Shown: positions 35,738-43,503 of the stretch, in pieces
Layout: each line of letters starts with the position of its first letter
Position numbering within the stretch: position 1 is the first letter of the stretch
Source of the DNA: Actinoplanes lutulentus
Lineage (GTDB): Bacteria; Actinomycetota; Actinomycetes; Mycobacteriales; Micromonosporaceae
DNA: 64,000 bases
Direction: 5' to 3'
Assembly (NCBI RefSeq): GCF_003259845.1
Contig: NZ_QLMJ01000004.1
Coordinates: forward strand, 124,001 to 188,000
Program-made: the position numbers and the translations under genes
The notes under the pieces: model-generated
The model's database searches: none
Seen by the model: only the letters and a program-made list of their open reading frames with translations
Told to the model about the DNA's origin: nothing

Positions 35738-37009
35738 ATGACCACCATTCAGTCCCGTCCGGCAGCGGTTCAGCAGCCGGCCTCCCCCGCACCGGACGCA
35801 CCGACCCGGCTGATCGTGGCGATGGCCCTGGCTCAGCTCGGCGCGTACCTCACGATCCTCACCCCGGTCGTCGTCACGATGTCGATCCGGGTCGCGCAGA
35901 TCGCCCCGGACAGCAAGGCGTCCGCCCTCGGCACTGTCCTGAGTGTCGGCGCGGTGCTGGCGCTGATCGGCAACCCGTTCTTCGGCGCCATGTCGGACCG
36001 CACGACATCCCGGTTCGGCCGCCGCCGCCCGTGGCTGATCGGCGGCATGCTGCTCGGCTTCGCCGGTCTGCTGGTCGTGGCCCTCGGCGGCAGCGTCCTC
36101 GCGCTGACCGTCGGATGGGCGATCGCACAGCTCGGTGTGAACGCCACGCTCTCCACGCTCACCGTCCTGCTGTCCGACCAGATCCCGACCCAGCAGCGCG
36201 GCAAGGTCAGCGGCATCCTCGGCCTGATGACCTCGGTCGCGATCCTGTTCGGCAGCGCGCTCGCGGCGGCACTCTCCGGCAACGCCGTGCTGATGTTCAT
36301 GGTCCCGGCCGCGATCGGTGTCGCGACGGTGGCACTGCTCGTGGTGATCCTCAAGGACCGTCCGGCCGAGAAGGGCCACTTCGCCCCGTACCGGTTCAGC
36401 GAGTTCCTGCGCACCTTTTACATCCACCCGCGCCGGCACCCCGACTTCGCGTGGAACATCGTCAGCCGGTTCCTCATCTGGATGGGCCTGGCCTGCGTCA
36501 CCACGTACCAGTCCTACCTGCTGATCGACCGCTTCGGTTACACCACCGACAACGTCGCGAGCGGCATCCTGGTCGCCACCCTGATCACCACGGTCGGCCT
36601 GGTCGCCGGCTCCACGTTCGGCGGCATCCTCTCGGACCGCACCGGCATGCGTAAGCCGTTCGTCCTCGGCGCCGGCATGGTAATCGCCGTGTCGCTGGTG
36701 ATCATCGCGCTCGGCAACACCTTCGGCGTCTTCCTGGTGGCCTGCGCGATCTTCGGTGTCGGCGAGGGCGTCTACCTCGCGGTCGACCTGGCGCTCGCCA
36801 CCGACGTCCTGCCGAACCCGGACGACGCCGCGAAGGACATGGGCGTCATGAACATCGCGAACGCCCTTCCGCAGTCGCTAGTCCCGATCCTGGCCGCGCC
36901 GGTCCTCGCGATCGGTGGCGGCTCCAATTACAGCGCCCTGTTCCTGAGCGGAGCGGTGATGGCCGTCGTCGGATCCGTCCTGGTCCGCATGGTCCGCGGC
37001 GCACGCTGA
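35738..37009 (+). CDS. MFS transporter, sugar-type
   Basis: 423 residues with about 12 hydrophobic helices. Between helices 2 and 3 lies FGAMSDRTTSRFGRRRPWLI, a motif A variant with the DR...GRRRPW form typical of GPH-like and sucrose-type sugar carriers. A second copy follows helix 8 (GGILSDRTGMRKPFVLGAGM). VGEGVYLAVDLALATDVLPN matches late-helix sequence of that group. It imports a sugar or glycoside, most likely the substrate or product of the GH3 enzyme encoded 19 bp downstream. GAGGTG precedes ATG 35738. Control is probably by the divergent double ROK protein. Confidence 0.88.
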   Translation: MTTIQSRPAAVQQPASPAPDAPTRLIVAMALAQLGAYLTILTPVVVTMSIRVAQIAPDSKASALGTVLSVGAVLALIGNPFFGAMSDRTTSRFGRRRPWLIGGMLLGFAGLLVVALGGSVLALTVGWAIAQLGVNATLSTLTVLLSDQIPTQQRGKVSGILGLMTSVAILFGSALAAALSGNAVLMFMVPAAIGVATVALLVVILKDRPAEKGHFAPYRFSEFLRTFYIHPRRHPDFAWNIVSRFLIWMGLACVTTYQSYLLIDRFGYTTDNVASGILVATLITTVGLVAGSTFGGILSDRTGMRKPFVLGAGMVIAVSLVIIALGNTFGVFLVACAIFGVGEGVYLAVDLALATDVLPNPDDAAKDMGVMNIANALPQSLVPILAAPVLAIGGGSNYSALFLSGAVMAVVGSVLVRMVRGAR

Positions 37010-37028
37010 AAATTTCTCGGAGGTTGTC

Positions 37029-38837
37029 ATGAGCACCATCGAAGACCGGGTCACCGCCCTGCTCTCCCGCCTCACCCTCGCGGAAAAAGCCGGCCTCATG
37101 TTCCACACCATGATCGCGGTGAACCCCGACGGCACGCTGCACGAGGGCGACGGCATGTTCGCCTCCGCGTCCGACCTCGTCGCCGGCAAGCTGATCAACC
37201 ACGTCAACATCCTGACGATGGCCCCGGTCCCGCCCCAGAAGATCGCCGAGTGGCACAACCGCATCCAGGAACTGGCGGAGAAGACCGGCCACGGCATTCC
37301 GGTCACCGTCTCCACCGACCCTCGCCATGGCGTCATCGACAACCCCGCGGCTTCCGCCGCTGCAGGCGGTTTCTCCGCCTGGCCGGAACCGATCGGCCTG
37401 GGTGCCACCAAAGACCCGGCATTGGTACGCGAATTCGCCGACATCGCCCGGCAGGAGTACGTGGCCGCCGGCATCCGGGTGGCCCTGCATCCGATGGCCG
37501 ACCTCGCGAGTGAGCCGCGGTGGGCGCGTACCAGTGGCACCCTCGGGTCGGACGCCGACATGGTGGCGTCGCTGCTCGTGGCGTACATCCAGGGTCTGCA
37601 GGGCCCGTCGCTCGGCCCGGACTCGGTGGCGGCGATGGTGAAGCACTTCCCGGGCGCCGGGCCGCAGAAGGACGGCGAGGACGCGCACTTCGCCTACGGC
37701 CGGGAGCAGGTCTACCCGGGCGGCATGTGGGATTACCACCTCAAGCCGTTCGAGGCCGCGTTCAAGGCCGGCGTCGCGCAGGTGATGCCGTACTACGGGA
37801 TGCCGGTCGACACCTCTTTCGAAGAGGTCGGCTTCGGCTTCAACAAGCAGGTCCTGGAGGGTCTGCTGCGCGGCCGGTACGGCTTCGACGGCGTGATCTG
37901 CACCGACTGGGGCCTGGTCACCGACGCCGAGATCATGGGTACGCCGATGCCGGCCCGCGCCTGGGGCGTCGAGCACCTGGACCGGCACTCGCGGGTCCTC
38001 AAGATCCTGGAAGCCGGCGCTGATCAACTCGGCGGCGAACAGTGCCCCGAACTGATCGTCGACCTGGTCGAACAGGGCCGGATCAGCGAAGAGCGGATCA
38101 ACACTTCGGTACGCCGAATCCTGCGCGACAAGTTCCGGATGGGACTGTTCGACGACCGCCGGTACGTGGACCCCGCCGCGGCCGGCCGCATCGCCGGGCA
38201 GGCGGCGTTCCGGGCAGCCGGGCTGGAGGCCCAGCGCCGCGCGATCGTGGTCCTCGCCGACCGCCCGGCTGGGGTTTCCCCGGCAGGGGTTTCCCCAGCC
38301 CCGGCTGGGGTTTCCCCAGCCCCGGCTGGGGTTTCCCCGGCGGTTGCGCCGGTGCTTCCTCTCATTGAGGGGATCGCGGTCTACCTGGACGGCGTCGACC
38401 CGGCGGTGGCGGCGTCCTACGCCAAGGTCGTCGACGACCCGGCGCTCGCCGATGTGGCGATCGTCCGGCGGGCCGCGCCGTTCGAGCCCCGTGGCGGCGG
38501 TTTCGAGGCGTTCTTCCACGCCGGCCGGTTGGAGTGGACCGAATCCGAGCTGGCGCCGATCCAGGAACTGGCCGCCTCGGTACCGACCGTGGTCGACGTG
38601 CTGCTGGACCGGCCGGCCGTGCTCACCCCGCTGGCCGGAACCGCGGCGGCGCTGATCGGCAGCTTCGGCTCCAGCGACGAGGCCCTGCTGGACGTGCTGT
38701 TCGGCCGGGTTCGGTCAAGCGGGACGCTGCCCTTCGAACTCCCGTCCTCGATGGCAGCCGTCGAGGCCTCCCGCGAAGACGTCCCGAACGACACGGCCGC
38801 ACCCCTCTACCCGTACGGACACGGCCTGAAGATCTGA
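37029..38837 (+). CDS. GH3-family beta-glucosidase/glycosidase
   Basis: 602 residues without a signal peptide, so intracellular. The GH3 barrel shows VKHFPGAGPQKDGEDAHFAY (the substrate-binding KHF), VTVSTDPRHGV and the nucleophile region YGFDGVICTDWG with Asp near 293. The C-terminal alpha/beta domain and the ending TAAPLYPYGHGLKI are typical. It hydrolyses terminal beta-linked sugars from imported glycosides. A 21-bp tandem repeat inserts Ala-Gly-Val-Ser-Pro units at about 414-438 between domains. GGAGG lies 4 nt before ATG 37029. Operon with the MFS gene; a strong hairpin ends it. Confidence 0.92.
   Translation: MSTIEDRVTALLSRLTLAEKAGLMFHTMIAVNPDGTLHEGDGMFASASDLVAGKLINHVNILTMAPVPPQKIAEWHNRIQELAEKTGHGIPVTVSTDPRHGVIDNPAASAAAGGFSAWPEPIGLGATKDPALVREFADIARQEYVAAGIRVALHPMADLASEPRWARTSGTLGSDADMVASLLVAYIQGLQGPSLGPDSVAAMVKHFPGAGPQKDGEDAHFAYGREQVYPGGMWDYHLKPFEAAFKAGVAQVMPYYGMPVDTSFEEVGFGFNKQVLEGLLRGRYGFDGVICTDWGLVTDAEIMGTPMPARAWGVEHLDRHSRVLKILEAGADQLGGEQCPELIVDLVEQGRISEERINTSVRRILRDKFRMGLFDDRRYVDPAAAGRIAGQAAFRAAGLEAQRRAIVVLADRPAGVSPAGVSPAPAGVSPAPAGVSPAVAPVLPLIEGIAVYLDGVDPAVAASYAKVVDDPALADVAIVRRAAPFEPRGGGFEAFFHAGRLEWTESELAPIQELAASVPTVVDVLLDRPAVLTPLAGTAAALIGSFGSSDEALLDVLFGRVRSSGTLPFELPSSMAAVEASREDVPNDTAAPLYPYGHGLKI
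38268..38341. repeat. In-frame palindromic tandem repeat inside the GH3 gene
   Basis: Four starts of GCTGGGGTTTCCCC-type units at 38268, 38283, 38304 and 38325, spaced 15, 21 and 21 bp, all multiples of three. Units such as GCTGGGG-TTT-CCCCAGC (38304-38320) are perfect inverted repeats. They encode AGVSP(AP) and keep the reading frame. Confidence 0.85.
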
Positions 38838-38838
38838 A

Positions 38839-38867
38839 GAGAAGCCCCGGTAGCACCGGGGCTTCTC
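38839..38867 (+). terminator. Hairpin terminator of the MFS-GH3 operon
   Basis: Perfect 13-bp stem GAGAAGCCCCGGT / ACCGGGGCTTCTC with a 3-nt loop, starting 1 bp after the GH3 stop codon. Confidence 0.8.
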
Positions 38868-38898
38868 CATGCCCAAAGCCGCCCGGCCCCTGACGCGC

Positions 38899-38925
38899 GT
38901 GTCGAGTTCGGCTGCGGATCGCACC
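38899..38925. repeat. 39-bp family I, half copy
   Basis: Left arm GTGTCGAGTT (38899-38908), followed by loop sequence CGGATCGCACCC that matches the loop of the copy at 2799. The expected right arm is absent. It looks like a decayed element. Confidence 0.6.
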
Positions 38926-39021
38926 CCGCACGGCCGCTCGCCCGCTCACTCGTCCGGCCACTCGTCCCGAACCACAGCGGAGCGGGACCCACGGCCCAAG
39001 ATCCCCAGGTCGAGGACGATT

Positions 39022-39060
39022 GTGTCGATTTCGGGTCCTCTACGCCCCCAAACTCGACAC
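39022..39060. repeat. 39-bp palindromic repeat, family I, copy 2
   Basis: Arms GTGTCGATTT (39022-39031) and AACTCGACAC (39051-39060), 19-nt loop, one mismatch. Same geometry as 2799-2837. Confidence 0.82.
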
Positions 39061-39082
39061 ACACGCCACAAGTCCCCCGGCC

Positions 39083-39121
39083 GTGTCGACTTCCGGTTCA
39101 ATACGCGCCCTAACTCGACAC
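39083..39121. repeat. 39-bp palindromic repeat, family I, copy 3
   Basis: Arms GTGTCGACTT (39083-39092) and AACTCGACAC (39112-39121), 19-nt loop, one mismatch. It lies 22 bp after copy 2. Confidence 0.82.
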
Positions 39122-39209
39122 GCATCGGTGGGCCATCCGCTCTGCGTCGACGGGCCACCCGCTCCGCATCGGTGGGCCATCCGCTCTGCGTCGACGGGCC
39201 GCCCGCTCC
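39122..39209. repeat. 44-bp tandem duplication
   Basis: Two units (39122-39165 and 39166-39209) that differ at one base. Each contains GCATCGGTGGGCCATCCGCT and then TCGACGGGCC. It directly abuts family I copy 3. Confidence 0.85.
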
Positions 39210-39261
39210 GCGTCGGCTTCGGCTCCTGTCCAGGCGGAGCCCAGGCCCGACCGGTCGGCGA

Positions 39262-39312
39262 GCCGTAGCTCAGACACGTCATCGGACCCTCATAACAGGG
39301 CTGGACTACGGC
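39262..39312. repeat. 51-bp palindromic repeat, family II, copy 3
   Basis: Arms GCCGTAGCTCAGAC (39262-39275) and GGCTGGACTACGGC (39299-39312), 23-nt loop beginning ACGTCATCG. Length is identical to the copies in island 1. Confidence 0.8.
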
Positions 39313-39324
39313 TCCGCGACCCGA

Positions 39325-39375
39325 GCCGTAGTCCAGACACGTCATCGCAGCCCCATGACATATCTGAGCTACGGC
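39325..39375. repeat. 51-bp palindromic repeat, family II, copy 4
   Basis: Arms GCCGTAGTCCAGAC (39325-39338) and ATCTGAGCTACGGC (39362-39375), 23-nt loop beginning ACGTCATCG. It lies 12 bp after copy 3, close to the 12-bp spacing between copies 1 and 2 in island 1. Confidence 0.8.
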
Positions 39376-39490
39376 TCACCTCATCGGCACCGTGAACTAC
39401 CGCACCAAAACACGCCCAGCAGCCAGAGCCAGCCGGCCAGGATCTTGCTGCCCGGGAGCGCAGGCCCACGAAACCGTCCGATCACAGGGC

Positions 39491-39675
39491 CCAGCTTGCG
39501 CTCACGGTCGCACACGCGCCGAAAACACGACCGCGAGCGCGAGCTGGGAAAGGCCAGCTTGTGCTCGTGGTCGCTCGGAGGGCGAAAACACGACCACGAG
39601 CGCGAGCCGGGAAAGGCCAGCTTGTGCTCACGGTCGCTCGGAGGGCGAAATAGCGACCCTGAGCGCGAGCCGCTC
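39491..39675. repeat. 63-bp tandem repeat (three units) carrying 39-bp hairpins, family III
   Basis: Units start at 39491, 39554 and 39617, an exact 63-bp period, each beginning CCAGCTTG. Each holds an 11-17-11 inverted repeat: 39500-39538 (one mismatch), 39563-39601 (perfect, GCTCGTGGTCG / CGACCACGAGC) and 39626-39664. The third unit is diverged at its end. Confidence 0.85.
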
Positions 39676-39729
39676 CGGTCCTGCATCAGCGCGGGCAGAC
39701 GTCGGCGGGATGCCTCCTGCCAGCAGAAC

Positions 39730-39770
39730 AGCGTGTGGACCTCGGGCGACAAACCCGAAGTCCACACGCT
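39730..39770. repeat. 41-bp near-perfect hairpin
   Basis: 17-nt arms, 39730-39746 (contains GCGTGTGGACCTCGGG) and 39754-39770, with one mismatch and a 7-nt loop. It may serve as a terminator for the convergent DHA2 gene ending at 39845, or belong to the repeat cluster. Confidence 0.7.
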
Positions 39771-39789
39771 GCCAGTAACGAAGCACGCT

Positions 39790-39834
39790 GCCAGTAGAGC
39801 CAGTAGAGCCAGTAAAGCCAGTAAGGCCAGTAAA
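39790..39834. repeat. 9-bp tandem repeat
   Basis: Five units of GCCAGTAGA/GCCAGTAAA, ending 10 bp from the stop codon of the DHA2 gene. Confidence 0.85.
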
Positions 39835-39844
39835 GAAGGAAAGG

Positions 39845-41332
39845 TCAGTGGGCCATCGCGGGCGGGGCGTCCGGGTCGACGTCCAGCGGGCCGGTGCGGA
39901 AGAGCACCGCCGCCACGATTGCCGCCAGCAGGAAGAAGCCGGCCGACCACCAGAACACCGTGTGGTAACTCTGCATCGCGGCCTCCGCCTGCACCTGCGC
40001 GGACGGCGTCTTACCGATCATGTAGTCGCTGGCCGCGGTGGCCGCGAAGGAGCTGAGCAGCGCGGTGCCGATCGAGCCGCCGATCTGCTGCACTGTGTTG
40101 ATCATCGCGGAGGCGACGCCGGCGTCGCGGTGCTCGACGCCCGCGGTGGCGGCGTTCTGCGTCGGCGCGAAGACCAGACCCAGGCCGAGACCGATAATGA
40201 TCAGTCCGGGCAGGACGCCTGAGACGTACGTCGAGTCCAGCTCGAGCCGGGTCATCAGGACCATGCCGCCGGCGGCGATCAGCGCGCCGAGCGGAACCAG
40301 CGGGCGGGGGCCGATCTTCGGCGTGAGCATCGAGCCGGCAGTGGTGGCGGTGAGCATGATGCCACCGAGCATCGGCAGGAACGCCAGGCCGGTTTCGACC
40401 GGGGTGAACGCCAGGATCGCGGTCAGGTAGTAGGTGAGGAACAGGAAGATGCCGAACATGCCGGCGCCGGCGATCGCGATCGAGGCGTACGAACCGCCGC
40501 GGTTGCGGTCGAGGACGACGCGCATCGGGAGCAGCGGGTGCTCGACGCGGCGTTCGATCGCCACGAAGATGCCGAGGATGACCAGGCCGGCCACGATCGG
40601 GCCGAGGGTCATGGCGTCGGTCCAGCCGTCGGTCTCGGCGTTCGCCAGGCCGTAGACCAAGGCGACCAGACCGGCGATCGCGGTGACCGCACCGGGGACG
40701 TCGATCTTGCCTTCGGCCTTGATCGGCTCGTCCTTGAGCTTCAGGAAGGCGCCGGCCACGGCGATCGCGGCGATCACCAGGTTGACGTACAGGCACCAGC
40801 GCCAGGAGACGTACTCGGTGAGCACGCCGCCGAGCAGCAGACCCATGCCGCCACCGGCGCCGGAGATGGCGCCGAAGATGCCGAACGCCTTGCCGCGCTC
40901 AGCGGGCTCGGTGAACGTCGTGGAGAGCAGCGACAGCGCGGCCGGGGCCAGCGCGGCACCGAAGGCGCCCTGGAGCGCACGGGCGAAGATCAGCACTTCG
41001 AGGTTCTGCGCGGCACCGCCGAGGGCGGAGGCGAGCGCGAAGCCGATCAGGCCGATGACGAACATCCGCTTGCGGCCGAAGAAGTCGGAGAGCCGGCCGC
41101 CGAGCAGCAGCAGGCTGCCGAAGGCCAGGGCGTAACCGGTGACGACCCATTGCCGGCCGGCGTCGTCGAACGCCAGGTCGGCCTGGGCGGTGGGCAGCGC
41201 GATGTTCACGATCGTCGCGTCCAGCACGACCATGAGCTGGGCCAGTGCCAGGACGACGAGGGCCCACCAGCGCCCGTTGGACGCCTGGTCCTCACGTCCG
41301 GCGGGACGTGGTCGATCAGTAAGCGTGCTCAT
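39845..41332 (-). CDS. MFS drug-efflux transporter, DHA2 (EmrB/QacA) type
   Basis: About 495 residues with some 14 hydrophobic helices. Helix 1 has LMVVLDATIVNIALPTAQAD, the DHA2 signature. Motif A is GGRLSDFFGRKRMFVIGL, and SGAGGGMGLLLGGVLTEYVS is the motif C antiporter region. It exports drugs or antibiotics with proton exchange. ATG 41332 is chosen because GGAAGG lies 6 nt upstream and the family N-terminus begins here. It is divergent from a TetR gene with a palindrome in the gap, so TetR-regulated efflux is likely. The substrate is unknown. Confidence 0.92.
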   Translation of the reverse strand: MSTLTDRPRPAGREDQASNGRWWALVVLALAQLMVVLDATIVNIALPTAQADLAFDDAGRQWVVTGYALAFGSLLLLGGRLSDFFGRKRMFVIGLIGFALASALGGAAQNLEVLIFARALQGAFGAALAPAALSLLSTTFTEPAERGKAFGIFGAISGAGGGMGLLLGGVLTEYVSWRWCLYVNLVIAAIAVAGAFLKLKDEPIKAEGKIDVPGAVTAIAGLVALVYGLANAETDGWTDAMTLGPIVAGLVILGIFVAIERRVEHPLLPMRVVLDRNRGGSYASIAIAGAGMFGIFLFLTYYLTAILAFTPVETGLAFLPMLGGIMLTATTAGSMLTPKIGPRPLVPLGALIAAGGMVLMTRLELDSTYVSGVLPGLIIIGLGLGLVFAPTQNAATAGVEHRDAGVASAMINTVQQIGGSIGTALLSSFAATAASDYMIGKTPSAQVQAEAAMQSYHTVFWWSAGFFLLAAIVAAVLFRTGPLDVDPDAPPAMAH

Positions 41333-41360
41333 CGCTGCCTTCCAGGAAGTTGAGGAACAT

Positions 41361-41375
41361 CCTCCGTTTCGGAGG
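41361..41375. promoter_or_regulatory. Candidate TetR operator between DHA2 pump and TetR
   Basis: CCTCC-GTTTC-GGAGG, a perfect 5-5-5 inverted repeat in the 94-bp divergent gap. It is short for a TetR site, so this is tentative. Confidence 0.35.
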
Positions 41376-41426
41376 CTAGCAGCAGAAGCTGAGGGATTAC
41401 CTCCACTTAGTTGTAGGCTTCGACAC

Positions 41427-42080
41427 ATGACGGAGACGCAGGTCCGGCCATTGCGGCGAGACGCGCAGCGCAATCGAGAGCGGATCATCGAGGCTGCGCA
41501 CGAGGTCTTCGCGACCCGCGGCTTCGCGGCCACGCTCGACGACGTGGCCCATCACGCGGGTGTCGGGGTCGGCACCGTCTACCGCCGTTTCCCCACCAAG
41601 GAGGCACTGGTCGAGGCGGTCTTCACCGACCGGCTGGAAGACATGATCACGCTTGCCGAGGAGGCGCTCGCCGCGCCGAGCGCGTGGGACGGCCTGGTGG
41701 ACTTCTTCCGCCGCGCGGCACGGATGCACGCCGGCGACCGCGGGCTGCGCGACGCCGCGCTGACCATGGATCAGCACCATTTCGCGCGGATCGGCGAGCT
41801 CATGGTGCCGCTGCTACATCAGATCATCGATCGGGCGCACGCCGAGGGCACGCTGCGGGCGGACGCCAGCATGCACGACTTCCCGATCATCCTGGCGATG
41901 ATCACCGACCTCGCGCAGAACAGCGCGGCCTGCCGGCCCGAGCTCTACGAGCGGTACCTGCAGCTGATCGTGGACGGGCTGCGCGCCCGGCCGGACAACG
42001 GCGACCTCGGCCCACAGCTGACCGAGGACGACGTCCAGGCCGTGATGAAGGAGTGCGTCCCCCCACTGAAAAGCCGCTAA
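41427..42080 (+). CDS. TetR-family regulator of the divergent efflux pump
   Basis: 217 residues from ATG 41427. The HTH is complete: RIIEAAHEVFATRGFAATLD, then DDVAHHAGVGVGTVYRRFPT and KEALVEAVF. The C-terminal helical ligand domain includes AALTMDQHHFARIGELMVPL. It is divergent from the DHA2 transporter gene, the standard arrangement for local repression relieved by pump substrate. Its last codons and stop (AAAAGCCGCTAA) are part of a tandem repeat that continues downstream to the convergent RNase gene. Confidence 0.92.
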   Translation: MTETQVRPLRRDAQRNRERIIEAAHEVFATRGFAATLDDVAHHAGVGVGTVYRRFPTKEALVEAVFTDRLEDMITLAEEALAAPSAWDGLVDFFRRAARMHAGDRGLRDAALTMDQHHFARIGELMVPLLHQIIDRAHAEGTLRADASMHDFPIILAMITDLAQNSAACRPELYERYLQLIVDGLRARPDNGDLGPQLTEDDVQAVMKECVPPLKSR

Positions 42081-42129
42081 AACCCCACCGAAAAGCCGCT
42101 AAAACCCACTAAAAGCCGCTAAAGCGGCT
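42068..42129. repeat. Tandem repeat of the TetR 3' end, with hairpin
   Basis: AAAAGCCGCTAAAACCC occurs at about 42069 and 42091, and AAAAGCCGCTAAA at 42111. The first copy holds the TetR stop codon. The third holds the reverse-strand stop of the RNase gene (42119-42121) and forms AGCCGCT-AA-AGCGGCT (42114-42129), a possible bidirectional terminator. Confidence 0.75.
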
Positions 42130-42622
42130 GCGGAGTACTGGCGAGCACCTGCCAGCGCGCCAGGTTGTGCTTGGCGTCGACCAGCGCGTCGTGCCGCCCG
42201 GCCATCTCCGGCAGCTTCGGGCGACCGAGGTCGTCCCACCGCTGGCGCAGATCCTTGGTGAACCGCGGTATCTCCCGGGGCAGCGCCGGCATGGCGCCCC
42301 ACAGCTGAGCGAGCGCGACGTGGTCGTAAGCCGCGTACCAGGCCCAGAGCTCCATCTGCTCGGAGCGGCCCTTGATCGGCTCGATCAGGAACTCGTAGAG
42401 GTCCGCACGGATTCGCTCCCGGCTGCGCCACGCCTTGTCGGACGGGGACGGCAGCTTGTCGAGCACGTTGCGGCGCACCCAGGGCACGGCGCGAGAATCG
42501 TCGAACTCGGTGCTGACCGCGTAGAACTCGCGGCCGAACTCGTCGACGACACCGATCGAGACGAGGTCGACGATCCGACCGTCCTCGATGAATTCACAGT
42601 CATAAAAGTAGCGATAGGCCAT
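42119..42622 (-). CDS. RNase AS / DEDDh 3'-5' exoribonuclease (Rv2179c-like)
   Basis: 167 residues. The first metal-binding pair is YFYDCEFIEDG (D-x-E). A middle Asp lies in WYAAYDHVALAQLWGAMP, and the last motif RHDALVDAKHNLARWQVL has His and Asp. This is the DEDDh set. Homologue Rv2179c is RNase AS, which trims adenylate-containing RNA 3' ends. ATG 42622 (MAYRYFYDCEF) is chosen because the conserved strand begins at once; the upstream in-frame ATG at 42682 would overlap the neighbouring gene. Its position between the aroG and PlsC homologues fits the mycobacterial gene order. Confidence 0.9.
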   Translation of the reverse strand: MAYRYFYDCEFIEDGRIVDLVSIGVVDEFGREFYAVSTEFDDSRAVPWVRRNVLDKLPSPSDKAWRSRERIRADLYEFLIEPIKGRSEQMELWAWYAAYDHVALAQLWGAMPALPREIPRFTKDLRQRWDDLGRPKLPEMAGRHDALVDAKHNLARWQVLASTPQPL

Positions 42623-42644
42623 CACCGCACATCCTGCTCCATCG

Positions 42645-43499
42645 TCATCCGGGCATGGACTCCAGGGCCTCCTTCGCCGCACCGAGCCCTTCCGCGCACT
42701 CCCAGCGGGCCGCCCGGTCGGCCTGCATCGCCCAGCGCAGCCTCAGCAGCACCGGCAGAGCCGCGTCCAGCTCGTCGGCACGCACCGGCCCGGCGGCCAG
42801 GTAACCGTCGAGCATCTCGGCACAGTGATCGGGTCCGCCCGCGTGGGCGACGGCCGCCGCTATGTCGTACACCAGTGGTCCGGTGCCGCAGGCGCCGCAG
42901 TGCAGCGGGCCGGAGCGTCCGGTCTCCGGATCGAGGACGAAGGCGTCAGCGGCCGGGTCGCCGTGCAGCACGCCGTAGGTCAGCTGATCGGTCACGGTCA
43001 GCCGGGTCGCCGCGGAGACCGCCGAGGAGACCGCCGCGCGCACCCAGGGCTCCGCGTCGAGATGGGCCGCGTCGGGGTCAGGCAACTGCCATGGGCGCAG
43101 GCCAGGATGCCGAAAACCTTGAAGAGCCTTGTGTACGACCCCAAGCCGCTCGCCCCACCATTGCTGATCGACCGGATCGCGCCCGTCGAGGTGCCGCCCC
43201 GGCAACCGGCGGGACACCGCGAACGCGCCCTGCTCGGTCTCCACGGTCAGCGCTCCGGCGAGCGTGCGTACCGGCTCCCCCGCGTCGATCCGCCGCCCGC
43301 GCAGGTGCTCGGCCGCCATCAGGCCGGCCTCCATCGGTTGCCGGGCGCCGGCCTCGGCGAGCCGGGCGATGTACGCCCCGGAGGCCGCGGTGATCTCCCA
43401 GCCGCGCGACATCAGGGCCCGCGACTGTTCGGTGATCTTCGATGGAACGAGGTGCCACTGGTCGCGCAATGTCGATTGAAGGAGCTCATCATCCGGCAC
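42645..43499 (-). CDS. Aminoglycoside-phosphotransferase-like protein, atypical active site
   Basis: 284 residues from GTG 43499, chosen because GATAAT lies 6 nt upstream (leaderless); an in-frame ATG at 43598 is possible but lies beyond the promoter. The catalytic loop reads YGVLHGDPAADAFVLDPE: the APH motif HGDxxxxN has Asp where Asn is expected. The second motif reads GTGPLVYDIAAAVAHAG, with the usual DxG Asp not clearly present. N-terminal text resembles maltokinase/APH folds (YIARLAEAGARQPMEAGLMA). It may be a weak kinase or pseudokinase. Substrate unknown. Confidence 0.7.
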   Translation of the reverse strand: MPDDELLQSTLRDQWHLVPSKITEQSRALMSRGWEITAASGAYIARLAEAGARQPMEAGLMAAEHLRGRRIDAGEPVRTLAGALTVETEQGAFAVSRRLPGRHLDGRDPVDQQWWGERLGVVHKALQGFRHPGLRPWQLPDPDAAHLDAEPWVRAAVSSAVSAATRLTVTDQLTYGVLHGDPAADAFVLDPETGRSGPLHCGACGTGPLVYDIAAAVAHAGGPDHCAEMLDGYLAAGPVRADELDAALPVLLRLRWAMQADRAARWECAEGLGAAKEALESMPG

Positions 43500-43503
43500 T
43501 GCG

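Larger units (their letters stand above)
38868..39844. repeat. Repeat island 2: about 1 kb of palindromic repeats between convergent genes
   Basis: No gene was recognised in this stretch between the GH3 operon and the convergent DHA2 gene. It contains, in order: a half copy and two full copies of the 39-bp family I, a 44-bp tandem duplication, two 51-bp family II elements, three 63-bp tandem units each carrying a 39-bp hairpin, a 41-bp hairpin and a 9-bp tandem repeat. ORFs through it are out of step with these units and have low-complexity translations. Confidence 0.78.

Noticed and set aside
38268..38341. Possible CRISPR-like repeat in the GH3 gene
   Set aside because: The units are contiguous, in frame and coding; no spacers.
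39491..39675. Possible CRISPR array in the 63-bp tandem repeat
   Set aside because: Spacers are not unique; the whole unit repeats, and there are no cas genes.
38868..39844. Integron attC sites or insertion-sequence ends
   Set aside because: No attC core (RYYYAAC/GTTRRRY), no integrase or transposase in the window, and no target-site duplications recognised.
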